Assembly (NCBI RefSeq): GCF_954871325.1
Contig: NC_088779.1
Span: 16,246,846 to 16,310,845 of the forward strand
Direction: 5' to 3'
DNA: 64,000 bases
From: Gordionus sp. m RMFG-2023
Lineage: Eukaryota > Nematomorpha > Gordioida > Chordodea > Parachordodidae
Under the pieces are notes generated by a model. It worked only from the letters and a program-made list of their open reading frames with translations. It was not told where the DNA came from and did no database searches. How positions within the stretch are numbered: position 1 is the stretch's first letter; each line of letters starts with the position of its first letter. A program made the position numbers and the translations under genes. Below, in pieces: positions 1 to 10,643 of this stretch.

Positions 1-204
1 TTGTTATATTTTAAAAACTTTTTGTTAATTTTATTTATATTTTGCATCGCAACTATATTTAGATTTTAACCATAAAAAAAAATATTTTTTCGTTATAATT
101 AAACATTTATGTTTTAAATATCTTATATATATATATATATATATTTTTTCCGATTATGTACAATATCAAGAAATAAGTTTTCAAAATATTAAAAATATAA
201 ATTT
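1..204. other. AT-rich sequence, nothing recognised
   Basis: Very AT-rich DNA with a short TA microsatellite near 125-143. I see no coding frame, structural RNA or element end. Confidence 0.5.
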
Positions 205-480
205 ATGAATAAATCATCATTGCTTCGGATAATGCATTCGCTGCAATCCATTTGCGAGAATGCATTCTGGTTAATACATTAACTGTAATTCATTCACGAT
301 TATGTTTTCGCATTAGAGGCATTTATAATAGATTCGCAACGCAACATTGTCCATGGCATACATTCGTGGTAACGCATTGAAATATGGGTATAATCAATAT
401 TCGTGGTAATATTTTCATGATATTTATGATATTCATGATATTCATGGTATTCATAATACGGAAAATAAAACATGGACGCC
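205..480 (-). repeat. Diverged GCGAA-type 14-bp minisatellite array
   Basis: On the minus strand the unit GCGAATGCATTATC and decayed variants recur roughly every 14 bp. They resemble the sharper arrays at 22.7 and 33.1 kb. Toward 480 the unit decays into repeated ATGAATATC. The polarity is that of the right-hand end of the 22.7-33.3 kb element, so this may be the remnant right end of an element lying left of the window. A short frame rich in Tyr-His-Glu repeats here is a by-product of the array. Confidence 0.55.
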
Positions 481-689
481 AACATATATAAAAAAGGTAA
501 CTAAAAAAATTAGCATAATATTAGTAAAAAAAGTAACAAATTAAACAATGATCAAATTAATTTTTAAAAACATTATTCAAAATTTTATTAAAATATAATA
601 ACACCTATTTTAAAATATTAAAAGGTGGAATCAAGAGGTCGTTTCCAACATTCTATATATCATACCCCGTAGAACTACCTAGTTAGCTT
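481..689. other. AT-rich spacer, nothing recognised
   Basis: No coding or structural signal seen. Confidence 0.45.
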
Positions 690-691
690 CA

Positions 692-768
692 GAAAAAATG
701 AGACGCTGGATTTGAACCAAGATCTAAGCGATTAGTGATATAACTGATCACTGAAGGCCATTTACTGC
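692..768 (-). repeat. Possible tRNA-derived SINE head
   Basis: On the minus strand there is a box-A-like stretch (TGGCCTTCAGTGATCAG) and, at tRNA-like spacing, a good box B (GGTTCAAATCC). That is the internal RNA polymerase III promoter arrangement of a tRNA. The acceptor stem does not pair convincingly, so a tRNA-derived SINE head is likelier than a working tRNA. No poly-A tail or second copy was recognised. Confidence 0.3.
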
Positions 769-1642
769 CCTTCAAAACATTTTTGTTTATAATGATAAAT
801 AAATAGTATGTTTAGATACTATATTTTGTGAAAATACATGAATAAAAAACCAGTCTGATAGGGAGAATGTATATAAAAATTTTGTGTCTAATGAGAAATA
901 TGTATCATACACCTTTTTTAAATAGAAGAAGAATTTTCTGAAATGATTTTATAAAAAAATAAATAAGTTTTATAAATTAAAAGAAATTAAATTTTTGACT
1001 AGATATCAATATAAAATTATAATTTAACACCATTTACCCCTATAATATTTTTCACAAAGGCGAGCGGGGAAGGGGGTCCAACCTTAAAACGTTTCCATAG
1101 TAGGCTAATATTGAATTTTATCTGCCCATTTATCCTGGAATGGAATAGTTATATATAAATATTATTCACATTGATATTCTTAAAATAGGCAAATCAAGAT
1201 AAATTGAAAAAATTATCATTTAATAAGTAAAATGTTTGCACAAATTTTATATTATAATTTATAAAGGTTTAAATAATTTATTTGCAAGAAATTAAATCAA
1301 GGATTTATTTCTTAATTCAAAATACTTTTATTAATTCACTAATCAATATAATTAGCTCTAAGAATAGGACCTAATCTATATATTATTTTAGACAAAATGG
1401 TTAATCGTAATCCGAATACAAAATATAATTTTGCACTGTATGCATTATATATTTTAATTTCCAAACCTCTCAAAACAATGTTTACTTTGAAATGCAACAA
1501 TGTAGGTATTACATTTTTTTAAATAGGAATAATTATTTCGGGTTATCCTAAAAGTATTAAATAATTTAGAATCCCTAATATATTCTAGAAACTAACAGTT
1601 TATATATGTTTATAAATAATATATCTAGTGATTTTGATAAAC
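769..1642. other. Intergenic, nothing recognised
   Basis: AT-rich DNA on the 5' side of the mini-protein gene. It has no frame of useful length and no recognisable transposon end. A promoter is presumably within the last few hundred bases, but the many TATA-like strings cannot be told apart in this composition. Confidence 0.4.
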
Positions 1643-1847
1643 ATGATATTATATTTGAATAGCTTTCGTATAATTTTAATTGTTTTCCTAAATATAATTA
1701 TGATAGCAGCTCAGTGCAATGGAAATGATAAATGTAAACTTATTTAAATATGAATATGAATATCTTTTTTTAGGTAGTGATTGTAATTATGACAATGACG
1801 AACCACCCAGTCCAAAAATACAAGTCCCTGTGCCTATACAAAGTTAA
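1643..1847 (+). CDS. Predicted small secreted protein, two exons
   Basis: Exon 1 is 1643-1733, a 40-nt intron follows (1734-1773, GTAAAC...TTTTTTTAG), and exon 2 is 1774-1847. The split codon T|GT makes a Cys and the joined frame is 54 residues. The start MILYLNSFRIILIVFLN begins a hydrophobic, signal-peptide-like stretch to about residue 23. A short mature part follows with three Cys (QCNGNDKCSDC), an acidic patch (NYDNDEPP) and a Pro/Val tail (KIQVPVPIQS) before TAA. The intron matches the 41-43 nt introns of the phosphatase gene in this window, which supports a real host gene. No family is recognised; a secreted peptide or short inhibitor is possible. A chance frame cannot be excluded at this length. 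Confidence 0.5.
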
Positions 1848-2108
1848 TTAAAACTAATATAATTTTAAAAATTTTAAAAACTCGTTGGCAGTTGTCAAAC
1901 AAATTCTTTTTATCTTTGAAAAATAATGAAAATAGTTTATAAATTCAATATGTTTATTTATGATATTTTAGTTGTAATTTTATACAAAGATCAAAATGAC
2001 TATATTCATCCCAAATAACCATGGGTCACTTTTAGTTTTTTGCTCAATTTTACAAAGAAATAACATATAACATTTTATTTTTGAAGTTTATTTAATTAAA
2101 TTAAAATA
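1848..2108. other. 3' flank of mini-protein gene
   Basis: AT-rich DNA between the mini-protein stop and the hAT target duplication. No other feature seen. Confidence 0.4.
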
Positions 2109-2606
2109 CAAATTATCAGTGGCGTAGCCAGGATTGATCCATAAGGGGGGGGGGGGTTTAAAATTTTTTTTGAGGGCTTCGCCGCCAAACCAAATTTTAA
2201 AAATTTGCCAATATTTTGTGCTTTATTAGTGTGTAACCACTATAGTAGCCAGCATAAATGAAAAAAATATTAGTAACAAAATTTTGAGCATTTATGATTA
2301 ATATGCGATTGAAAGCATTATTCTGGAAATTTTATCAATGTTTAGTCAATTGTAAATTAATTCAATCCATTCGGTGTAGAGAGAATAACTCCCATTTTTT
2401 ATGACACTCAATATATTATATTCTATGTTAAAAATTATTATTTTAATTAAATTTTTGCATTTAACAAAATTTTGCAGAGAATTTTATTATAGATTTTATT
2501 TTATTATTAAAATACTTTAGTATAAATAACACCCCTTTATTTAACTATGTATTTTAATGATAACAAATGAGTATATTAATAAAACATTAATAATTCTTAT
2601 AAGAGA

Positions 2607-2935
2607 ACTGCAAAAGTAGTAAATCGAGTTCGGGCCTAATATTTTTTAAAAATATTCGGGCCGGGTTGGGTGGGGCCTTGGAATTTTTTTTAAAATATAT
2701 CAATTTTATGTTAAATTTTTTATGTAAATTAAAAATATTTTATTTTATTTATAAAAACTAGATGCCATATAACATATATCTTTTATTTTGAGTAATTATA
2801 AAAATGAATTTCTATATTTAAATAAATTCAGGTCAAGCCGACAAAACTTTTTAAAAAAATTTCGGGTTCGGGCCAGCAAAACATTTTTAAAATAATTTCG
2901 AGCCGGGCTTAAAAAATGGCCTGATGCAGATTACT
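2607..2935. repeat. GGGCC-type dispersed repeat inside hAT-A copy 1
   Basis: GC-rich words (TTCGGGCC, CGGGCCGGG, GAGCCGGGCTT) alternate with runs of T and A in an otherwise AT-rich setting. The same pattern occurs at 40183-40437 and in weaker form near 54.1 kb. It appears inserted into the hAT, because the hAT homology with copy 2 continues on either side. Confidence 0.45.
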
Positions 2936-3039
2936 AAAAAATAGTATAATATATAAATATTATGACTAAGAATTCATGATAATTATGTTTTGAATATAAA
3001 AATTTTATTTTATAAAAATATAGTAAGTTTATGATTTGA

Positions 3040-3500
3040 ATTTATAAAGAGAGGTCTACTTTTCTCTGAGATTTGACTAATTTATCTAGAATAATCTCCT
3101 TATAAATATTTAATATTACAAATCCATTTAAACGGCTTTCACCCGTGCTATTTAGGTTTTTAACCTTTTCAAAGTTGAAGATTACCTTTCATTAGTGCAG
3201 CTGCTAATCGGTAAGGTAGCTAAAATAAAAAGCAATGTTCTGATATTAGGCAGGGAATTTAAAGTGCTATTACACATGGAAAGGGCCTATAAACCATTTT
3301 TTGGTCTCAAAACTACTCTATTCTGTCAAAATTTTATATACCAAAATTCGACATCACAAAGTAACTTATCATACGATCCTAATAATTCATTAGAATAAAA
3401 CTCTGAGACTTAATATCCTCTCGCGTTTCAAGTGTATTCAGACTCAACCGGCAAAAGAAAATAAAAGCAATTTAGAATAAAATTGTGACTAATAAATCTT
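3040..3500 (-). pseudogene. hAT transposase C-terminal (dimerisation) remnant
   Basis: Reading the minus strand from about 3500, frames match the plus-strand copy at 9.88-10.38 kb. The block LATLPISSCTNER followed by TLKRLKT and RLNGF is the conserved hAT C-terminal dimerisation region. The frame is interrupted several times and the catalytic core is absent, so this is a dead fragment. Confidence 0.7.
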
Positions 3501-4035
3501 TCCTTTAATTACAATAATGTATAAATAAGGGGAATAAAAATATTTATTTTATAAAAATCCTCAATCGTAGATGCATCAATATTTAACGATTGGACTATCT
3601 AGAAACTACTCTAGGTTTAAAATTTTTAATCCCAAACATATTAGTTATCACGTTTACTTTCTCATTATATTTACCAAATTAAATGATTTTTCTTTTATTT
3701 AAAAATTATAAAATATTAATTAAAATTTTTAAAATCTAATTAGTTTAACAATATAAATTTTATTATTAAATTTATAAATATCTAATTTAACTAAGCTAGA
3801 AAAAATTTACAATATATTTTTATTGTTATTTAATATTTTACATAAAATTTTAATATATATTTTTAAGTTATCTTAAATTGAAAATTCTTATTTGTTTTTT
3901 TATATATATTTCATTTTCATATCGTATATAATTTTATATTTTTAAATAAAATTATTCGCAATAAGAAAAAATTTAAAAAAAAAAATTCTATCTAACCCCC
4001 CCCCCCTCTCTTTTGTCTTCGCCACTGCAAATTAT

Positions 4036-4654
4036 ATAAATATTTTTTGAACTTTGATCCAACACAATCGTCTAAAATTATCATATAAATTAATTTAATA
4101 ATTATTATAATTATTTATGTTATATTTTATTTATATTGAGGATTTTAAATATTTATATTAATTGACTATAGTGATTAGCTGAAATCATAAATAACAACTA
4201 TGACTAATAGCTATAATCAACATTAAAAAGCTCAGGTTAAATAATAATTTGTTATTTTTTTTAACAATAAGCCGTTCCCCAGTGACTCTAAAACATATTT
4301 TAAAAAAGAAAATTAAAGATATAAAATAAATATATGAATATTTTTATCATGTAGAGATAAATTTTATTTTATTAAAAAATCAGCCAAAATGGATATCATT
4401 TAATTGCACAGTAGAATAATCGAAATTCACAGTCAGTTATAATTCACCGTTTTATAATCATTGATTTCTAGTGTTTTTAAGTAAATTTGTTCATTTTTTA
4501 ATTTATGTTTTCACAGTTTTATAATAATTGATTTAGGAGTTTTTAAATATATTTGTTCAGTTTTTAATTCATCGTTTCACAGTTCAGAATGACTTAGATT
4601 ATAAATTTTATTTTTATATTCAGTTATTACACCAGGTTACATATTAAATACCCG
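4036..4654. other. Intergenic, imperfect short repeats
   Basis: AT-rich. Two imperfect copies of a stretch reading like TTCACAGTTTTATAATNATTGATT occur between 4420 and 4600. Nothing else recognised. Confidence 0.35.
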
Positions 4655-4925
4655 AAAATTTTAGCGCGAAATGCAATATTGCGAATGTATAAACGAAAAT
4701 TTCCATTAGTACAAAAGGAGCGAATGCATTACAATATAATATCTCGAATTCATTGCCGCAAATGCATTTGCATGAATATAATATAGCAACATTTTATTTT
4801 GCGGTTAATGTATTATAACAAATGCATTATCGCGAAGAGCGAATTTATTATCAAGAATGCATTATCGCGAATGTCATCTCAAATGAATTACATCAGTTGA
4901 AATATCGGGAATGTAGTTTGATGAA
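4655..4925 (+). repeat. Diverged GCGAA-type minisatellite array
   Basis: Units such as GCGAATGCATTACA, ATTATCGCGAAG and ATCGCGAATGTC recur on the plus strand at intervals close to 14 bp. It is related to the arrays bounding the 22.7-33.3 kb MULE but much more decayed. The polarity is that of a left-hand end; no matching right end is seen nearby. Confidence 0.55.
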
Positions 4926-5649
4926 AATTACATTTTTATATTTATTGGCCTTTGGACAGATTTAATTTAACCGAAAATAAAACTAAAGTGAAACTTGGGT
5001 CTAAAAACATTTTTTTTTGAAAATAAGGAAATCCTTTGATTTTTATATTCAAAATATATAAAATAGAATCTAAGCAATAAAATAAATTACTCTCTAGCAA
5101 TGCAATATTTAGTCATTGGGTCGGTTACGAGTCGGTTATCGGTCAAATCACGATATTTTTTAAATATTTTTTTGGGATAATGTTTTCCACGTATTTATAG
5201 ATATATAAAACAATAATAAAATCAATTTATACTACTAGACAATTTGGTTAATCGAATATTTAGTAAAGTGCGGTTTTGAGCTCCACAATTTGTAAAATCA
5301 AAATATTTTTAAAATATTTTTTAGGATAATTCTTAATATGCAATTATACGTATAATAAATAAAAACGAAGAGATTTTGATTAATAACGCCAGCAATATGT
5401 ACCTTACAAGTTTTCTATTATTTTTCGATTCTAAACCTACTCATAAATTAACAAAGAAACCTATCATTTTTTTAATTTTTAGGTTTTCCACATGTATTTA
5501 CACCCAAATATAAAAAAAACGCTATAACCAATAATCATTCGGGTTTCCTAAAATTATATTTTCATATTTATGCATTTAACATCCTCTTATGGATATATAT
5601 TTGTTAAATTTTAAAATTGAATAATAATATTTGAGAGGTAGTAAATATA
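4926..5649. other. Intergenic, nothing recognised
   Basis: AT-rich with no coding frame or element boundary that I can support. Confidence 0.4.
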
Positions 5650-5853
5650 TTTTTCTTTCATCGGATCGATTTTTAAAAATCTCTCGATTAAGATTATAAC
5701 CAAAACAATATTGCGTAAACCTGGTGATTTTGCTCATAGATGGCAGAAAATTTGCGCACTTTCTAAAAGGCTTAACACTATTATTTTGGCTAAAATCTTA
5801 ATCAGGATGGTTTTTAAAAACGAACCAAATCGTACTTTTTAACAACACTACCC
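5650..5853 (-). mobile_element. Small MITE, GTTGTTAAA type
   Basis: The right terminus, read inverted, begins GTGTTGTTAAAAAGTACG. An inverted subterminal block (TTTTTAAAAAYCNTCNNGATTAAGATT) appears at both sides. The core (AATATTGCGTAAACCTGG) matches the minus strand of the element at 10427-10643. The left terminal few bases are decayed and no target duplication is certain. Confidence 0.55.
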
Positions 5854-6679
5854 TGAAGGTAGATTCTCTAGAGTAATTCTAGTTACATGGCTTGAGGTTT
5901 CACATTCACTTTTATTCCGAAAATCTTAAGATTTGGGGCTAAAGTATCATATAATTAATCCCGACTTGATTTTTGAAATGCTATTAGTCGTGGACCCAAA
6001 ACTATAATGATAAAATTGTTTGGTAACCCTCATTTGATTACAAAATTACTAAGTTGTTATTACTGCGATACCAGGTATGAGATGACATTATCTATATTTA
6101 TTAGATCTCAAAAAAATATGGTCCAGATTCCATTTATCTCTCTTGCTGTGCCTATAAGGAAATAGTTGATTGCTTCTGAAACCTATTCCTTGGTAAATAT
6201 TACCGAGGTCTTTTTGGATAAAATTAACTAATGTTTGTATTTGTAGGATGTTTGTCAATAAGTTCTTTGTACAATTTAACAGAGTCTAGATCTAAAAAAA
6301 AATGTAGAAAAACTTTAGAATTAAAAATTATTTAATTTCTTTGAAATGAAATGAGTCAATTTTTTATAGCAGATTGTATGTTTTATGTTAAGTGGCTTCT
6401 TTTTGTATTAAGTCAAATATTTTATTTAAGAATATGATGATATTGTCTTTATTGAATTTTGACAATGGGCAATCTTTATTCTATGATACAAGAATGAAAG
6501 AAAAATCAAACATATTCTCCCAGGAGGAAAAATTATTTTTGTCATTCAATTTAGATTTTACAATATTTAATTTGAACTGCTGGTGGTGCACCCCCTTGGA
6601 AATTTGAATAGGATGGATGGGAAATCTGAGGCAAGGAATATATCTGACCAACTGTAATCAGGTAAGTTATGAAGTAGAC
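5854..6679. other. Intergenic, nothing recognised
   Basis: A 71-codon plus-strand frame at 6392-6607 has AT-driven composition and no recognisable domain, so I do not call it. A strong donor-like AG|GTAAGT lies near 6660, just before the tandem repeat. Confidence 0.35.
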
Positions 6680-6875
6680 TTGGCTGGATTTAAATAATTT
6701 GTTAACATACTTGAGATATTTGATGTAGAATTATTATTTAATACTGGACTTTAGGATTTAAATAGTTTAGTAACATATTTGAGGAATTTGATGTAGATTT
6801 ATTATTTAATACTGGACTTGGTAGGATTTAAATAGTTTGGTAACATAATTAAGGCATTTGATATAGAATTATTGT
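6680..6875 (+). repeat. Tandem repeat, about 75-80 bp, 2-3 copies
   Basis: The unit contains GGATTTAAATAGTTTGGTAACA, then TTTGATGTAGAATTATT and AATACTGGACTT. Three successive copies diverge by substitutions and small indels. Confidence 0.65.
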
Positions 6876-6993
6876 TATTATCAATATTATTTTTGATTAA
6901 TATGATTTGTAATATAAGAGGAGGATTAGTAATAATGGGTGGAACCATGTGTGTGCATGAAATATAAATTTATGGTCTTTGATTAACTTAATT

Positions 6994-7056
6994 ATACTTA
7001 TGTTAAACGGCTAGATTTAAGCCGATTTTTAAAAAGGCTAACTCAATTATAATAAA
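6994..7056 (+). mobile_element. Single terminus of a GTTGTTAAA-type MITE
   Basis: This matches the left end of the 10427-10643 MITE: TTAAACGGCT, then a GATTTTTAAAAA block, then GGCTAACTCAAT. No partner terminus is seen nearby. Confidence 0.45.
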
Positions 7057-7092
7057 ATAAATGATAACTTATATATAAATTATCATAATAAG

Positions 7093-7313
7093 GTTGTGGA
7101 GGCTCTTGCGGCAATAATAGAAAGGATGTAGTAAATAACATACCATTCCCTAAACAAGGACCCGACGGTGTCGGCAAACGACAAGGTTGTGGTAGCTCCT
7201 GCGGCAATAATGGAAATGATGTAGTAAAAAACATACGATTCCCTAGTCAAGGACCCGGTGGTATTGGCAAACGAAGAAAAAGATACATTTTAAATATATA
7301 TCAGTTGATTTAA
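7093..7313 (+). CDS. Prohormone-like exon with two 31-residue GKR-ending repeats
   Basis: An open frame starts at a possible splice acceptor (AATAAG|GT, directly after in-frame stops) and runs to TAA at 7311-7313. It encodes two copies of a 31-codon unit (starting 7092 and 7185). Each has a Cys pair (GCGGSCGNN / GCGSSCGNN), a DVV-N-NI core, then FPKQGPDGVGKR / FPSQGPGGIGKR. Gly-Lys-Arg is the classic cleavage-plus-amidation signal, and copy 2 begins with Gln right after Lys-Arg, as in many neuropeptide precursors. The tail is RKRYILNIYQLI. Composition is markedly more GC-rich than its surroundings. No upstream signal-peptide exon was found. The opposite strand is also open across part of the repeat. 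It may instead be a noncoding duplication. Confidence 0.35.
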
Positions 7314-8855
7314 TATACTATAAAGTACAATGTTCTGATTTATAAATTTGTAAAGATTTACGAGAATTTTTGCAATTATTATATTTAATGATATCGGTTT
7401 TAATTGTATGTTGTAATTTATGATTAAATATATTTAACGTGATATTTAGAGAATAATTTATCTAAAATCAAAATTATATTTTTTAACCATAGGCGTCAAA
7501 AGATGTAGGGATATTCCCCCCCCCCCTTCAAAAATTTGTTTGCTTGTTCTCTTAAATATCATTCAAGCAACTAAAATTTCTTCCCTAAATATTTCCCAAC
7601 CTTTCGTAATAAATGTATAAATATATCACAATATACAATAATTTGAAAGAAAATAAGTAAAAAATCATTGTTCACTTCGCTACTCTAGCTATCTCACTCT
7701 GTTTCACTGATTTATTACTCGTTGGCACAACGCTTTAAATTTAACAATAACATTAAGATAATGTATAATAGGCTCATATGATAATAACATTTGTATATGA
7801 CTAGGGTTTAAATTTTAGAATGTTTGGTAGCAATGGTAAACATTAATTATATGAAGGAGGAATTGGTGAGAGTTTATATGGAATTTATTATATGTGCTTA
7901 AATATTTTCCAAAAGTATTAATAAAAATTTTTGAAGAAATATTGGCGTAACCCTAAATTCTAGTTAACGCAATGAAAGTGAATTTGAGAATTCATAAAAA
8001 ATTTATAAAAAAGTGATTAAATAATTTATAATAACGTTGATATATTTTACTTGTTATGGATTCAATTATAAATATATATAATTTAAAAAATATCTTTAAC
8101 AATATTACATTTGGTATTATGTCAATGATTGAGCAGTGCAAAAAAATAAATTATGAACTAATAACATTTATTTATAATCTTATTTTAGAGCAAAGCCCAC
8201 ATATTTGCTTCTTTGATAAAATACTTTGATTGCCTTGTTCAATATTATACCTGTCTTGTATTGGATAAAATAATCTTAAGTTATATCTCTTAACTGTGAT
8301 ATAACTATTTGTAATGTTTTTAATATTGATTATTTTTGGTTTGGGGTTTGTAATTTCTAACTATATTAAAATTTAAATAAAATGGAGAAAAAGGTTTGAC
8401 CTAACCTCATAAAAATAGCCTTAATGCCACCACTTTGATTAAGATCATATTTTGAAGTATTCATAATATTAATTTTGTTCTGGTAAATTGATATTCTATA
8501 AAATAGGATTTTTTCTTTTATATAAGATAATTTTTTGGGTGGTAAAAATGTAAATTAATTTTTATTTTTGAAAAATAGTAAAGTTTTAAAAAGTTACTTT
8601 TGTAGGTACGAATCATATAATGCATTATAAAAATTCTTCAAGATGCCCGATAGAAATAAAAATTATTGCCGCATATGCATTATATAATTATATAGTTTTG
8701 GTAAAAAAATTTATCTCTTAGAGTTTAATACTCTAGAAAATAAAGCCATATCTCGCTATAACCCCGGGTTCATTATATCCCCGGTCTCCAAATGAATAAA
8801 AATTTAGTTGGAAAAATTTTTTTGAGCACATAAATCCAAAGATGCTAAACATATA
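7314..8855. other. Intergenic with one C tract, nothing else recognised
   Basis: A run of about 12 C at 7507 follows ATAGGCGTCAAAAGATG, which resembles a decayed hAT end of the CAGTGGCG type. No coding region is supported. Confidence 0.35.
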
Positions 8856-8861
8856 CATATA

Positions 8862-9800
8862 GGCATAGCCAAAATTTTCATAATGGGGGGGGGGGGGGGG
8901 GAGGGAATTAAAAAATTTGGGGAGGCTTCGCCCCCATACCTCATTTTAGGCAGGCCGGAGGTTAATTTTAATAAGAAAATAAGCATGGAACAAATATGAA
9001 ATATATTTTTTATTAGTTTATATAAAATATAATAAATTACTTGTATATTTAATATAAAGCATGGTAATAATTTATTCCAAACAAGTATAAGAAATTTATT
9101 TATAAAAAGTAAGTAGACATATAGTTGATATTCCTCTATTATATAGAATTGGTTACAAAATACTTAAAATTCAACTTTTACAGACATATTTGACAGTTAG
9201 AGAATATATTACAGTTAATATTTTAACAAATTTTACTAATCAATGCTCTTGATAATAAATATAGCAACAATTTCAATTATTTAACGCCATCTATTTAAAT
9301 ACAAAATGATATTAAAAATTAATCTTTATATTATTCATCCCACAATGCCTTTAAAAGATATTTTATAGTTTTCTATAAAATATATAATTTGCTATATTGG
9401 TAAAAATTATTTGATTGTCATATGATAATTGATAAAATTAGATATACAATAAATCTACGACATATAAAATTCCACTGTTTGTATTGTGTTTTTATTTTTT
9501 TTATTTAATTTATGATTTAATTTTATCAATAGTTTTATAATTATTTTATTAAGATAAATAAATTAAAATTACTCACTTTATAAAAAATTATATTTGATAT
9601 ATTATATTATGTAATTTTATGGATCTATTATTAATAATTATAATACACTTCACTTTTGTCTTAAGACTTATCCTTGGCTTATATTCCATTTCTTAAAAAA
9701 CATTTTAGGTACACCTTTTTTATATATAAATGCTCTTTTCCAAAAATGTATAAATTATAATGAATAGTTTCAAATAATCTCTAGATAGTACAACAATTAA
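8862..9800 (+). mobile_element. Noncoding hAT-type element (family B, copy 1)
   Basis: The left end GGCATAGCCAAAATTTTCAT is a decayed CAGTGGCGTAGCCAGGATT terminus, followed by a 16-G tract and GGAGGCTTCGCCCCC. The body from 9000 to about 9780 matches, in inverse orientation, 49.7-50.7 kb (for example CAAACAGTGGAAT with TATGTCGTAGATTTAC on the other copy). The right boundary is uncertain because a hAT-A fragment follows directly. Confidence 0.55.
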
Positions 9801-10129
9801 AAGCACAAGCAGCGTTGGGCAGTTAAATATTTTTTTGATACATTTTTATTTCAATTAAAGGAAATATTTATTAGTCACAATTTGTTTTTAAAAAGCTTTT
9901 ATTTTCTTCTGCCGGTTGAGTTTGAATTGTTGATACACTTGTCGAGAGAATATTAAGATAATCTCAGAATTTTATTCTGATGATTTATCAGGATCGTATG
10001 ATAATACTTTGTGATGTCGAATTTTTGTATAAAAATCTTGAAAGATTAGAATACTCTTTAAGATCAAAAAATGCTTTGCACACCATTTCCATCTGTAATT
10101 TCACTTTAGATTCCCTGCTTAATATCAAA

Positions 10130-10370
10130 ACATTGGTTTTTATTTTAGCTACTACCTATTAGTACCTGCACTAATGAAAGGTCTTTTTCAGCTTTGAAAA
10201 GGTTAAAAACCTATATAAGAAATAGCACCGGTGAAAACCGCTTAAATGGATAAACCTTATTAAATATTTATAAGGAGATTATTCTAGATAAAAATTTGAT
10301 TCTAAATGAATTAGCCAAATCTCAGAGAAAAGTAGACCTTTCTTTATTAATTCAAATCATAAAATTGCTA
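10130..10370 (+). pseudogene. hAT transposase C-terminal remnant, copy 2
   Basis: The plus strand reads ISTCTNERSFSALKRLKTY and then RNSTGENRLNG, the conserved hAT dimerisation block, better preserved than in copy 1. It is followed by homologous sequence (ATTTATAAGGAGATTATTCTAG) also present in copy 1. No complete frame remains. Confidence 0.75.
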
Positions 10371-10426
10371 TATGATTATAATATGTTCTTAGTCATATAA
10401 ACTTAATTATAATAAATTCTATAGTT

Positions 10427-10643
10427 GTTAAACGGCTCGTTTTGAGTCAATTTTTAAAAATGGCTAACTCAATATTTTAGCTAGAAAAATATTGCCTAAG
10501 CCTCGAGACATCGCTAATAGATGTCTAGACCTTTCTGCCATTTCTGAGCAAAATCTCATGCTTGCGTAATATTATACTGGATAAAATGTTGAGTTAGCCA
10601 TTTTTAATAATCAGCTCAAATCGACCCGTTTAACAACACTAGA
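10427..10643. mobile_element. MITE with long terminal inverted repeats
   Basis: The ends GTTGTTAAACGGCTCG and, inverted, GTTGTTAAACGGGTCG extend into about 45 bp of imperfect inverted repeat including AAAAATGGCTAACTCAA. The core matches, inverted, the element at 5650-5853. At about 215 bp it has no coding capacity. The flanks do not show a convincing target duplication. It sits within hAT-A copy 2. Confidence 0.72.

Larger units (their letters stand above)
2117..4027 (-). mobile_element. hAT DNA transposon (family A, copy 1) with perfect 8-bp target duplication
   Basis: The left end is CAGTGGCGTAGCCAGGATT and the right end, inverted, starts CAGTGGCGAAGAC. Both ends carry a G tract (2148 and, as C, near 4000). 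The flanks are identical 8-bp duplications, caaattat at 2109-2116 and 4028-4035, the hAT hallmark. At 1911 bp it is shorter than an autonomous hAT. Inside are the minus-strand remains of the transposase C-terminus (near 3040-3210) and, at 2220-2580, the 3' noncoding region shared with copy 2 near 10.7-11.2 kb. A GGGCC-type repeat sits inside it. It cannot code for an active transposase. Confidence 0.88.

Noticed and set aside
300-485. Minus-strand frame rich in YEYHEYHEYHKYHE
   Set aside because: It is the translation of a decaying minisatellite; no start context, domain or splice support.
692-768. Functional tRNA gene
   Set aside because: The acceptor stem does not pair and the anticodon arm is unclear; called as a possible SINE head instead.
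205-4925. A single element bounded by the two diverged GCGAA arrays
   Set aside because: The arrays face the wrong way compared with the 22.7-33.3 kb element and no transposase lies between them.
6392-6607. 71-codon plus-strand frame
   Set aside because: AT-driven amino acid composition and no homology that I recognise; not supported as a gene.
7043-7234. Minus-strand frame across the prohormone-like repeat
   Set aside because: It has an ATG but shows no processing sites or known domain. The plus frame explains the repeat better, though neither is proven.
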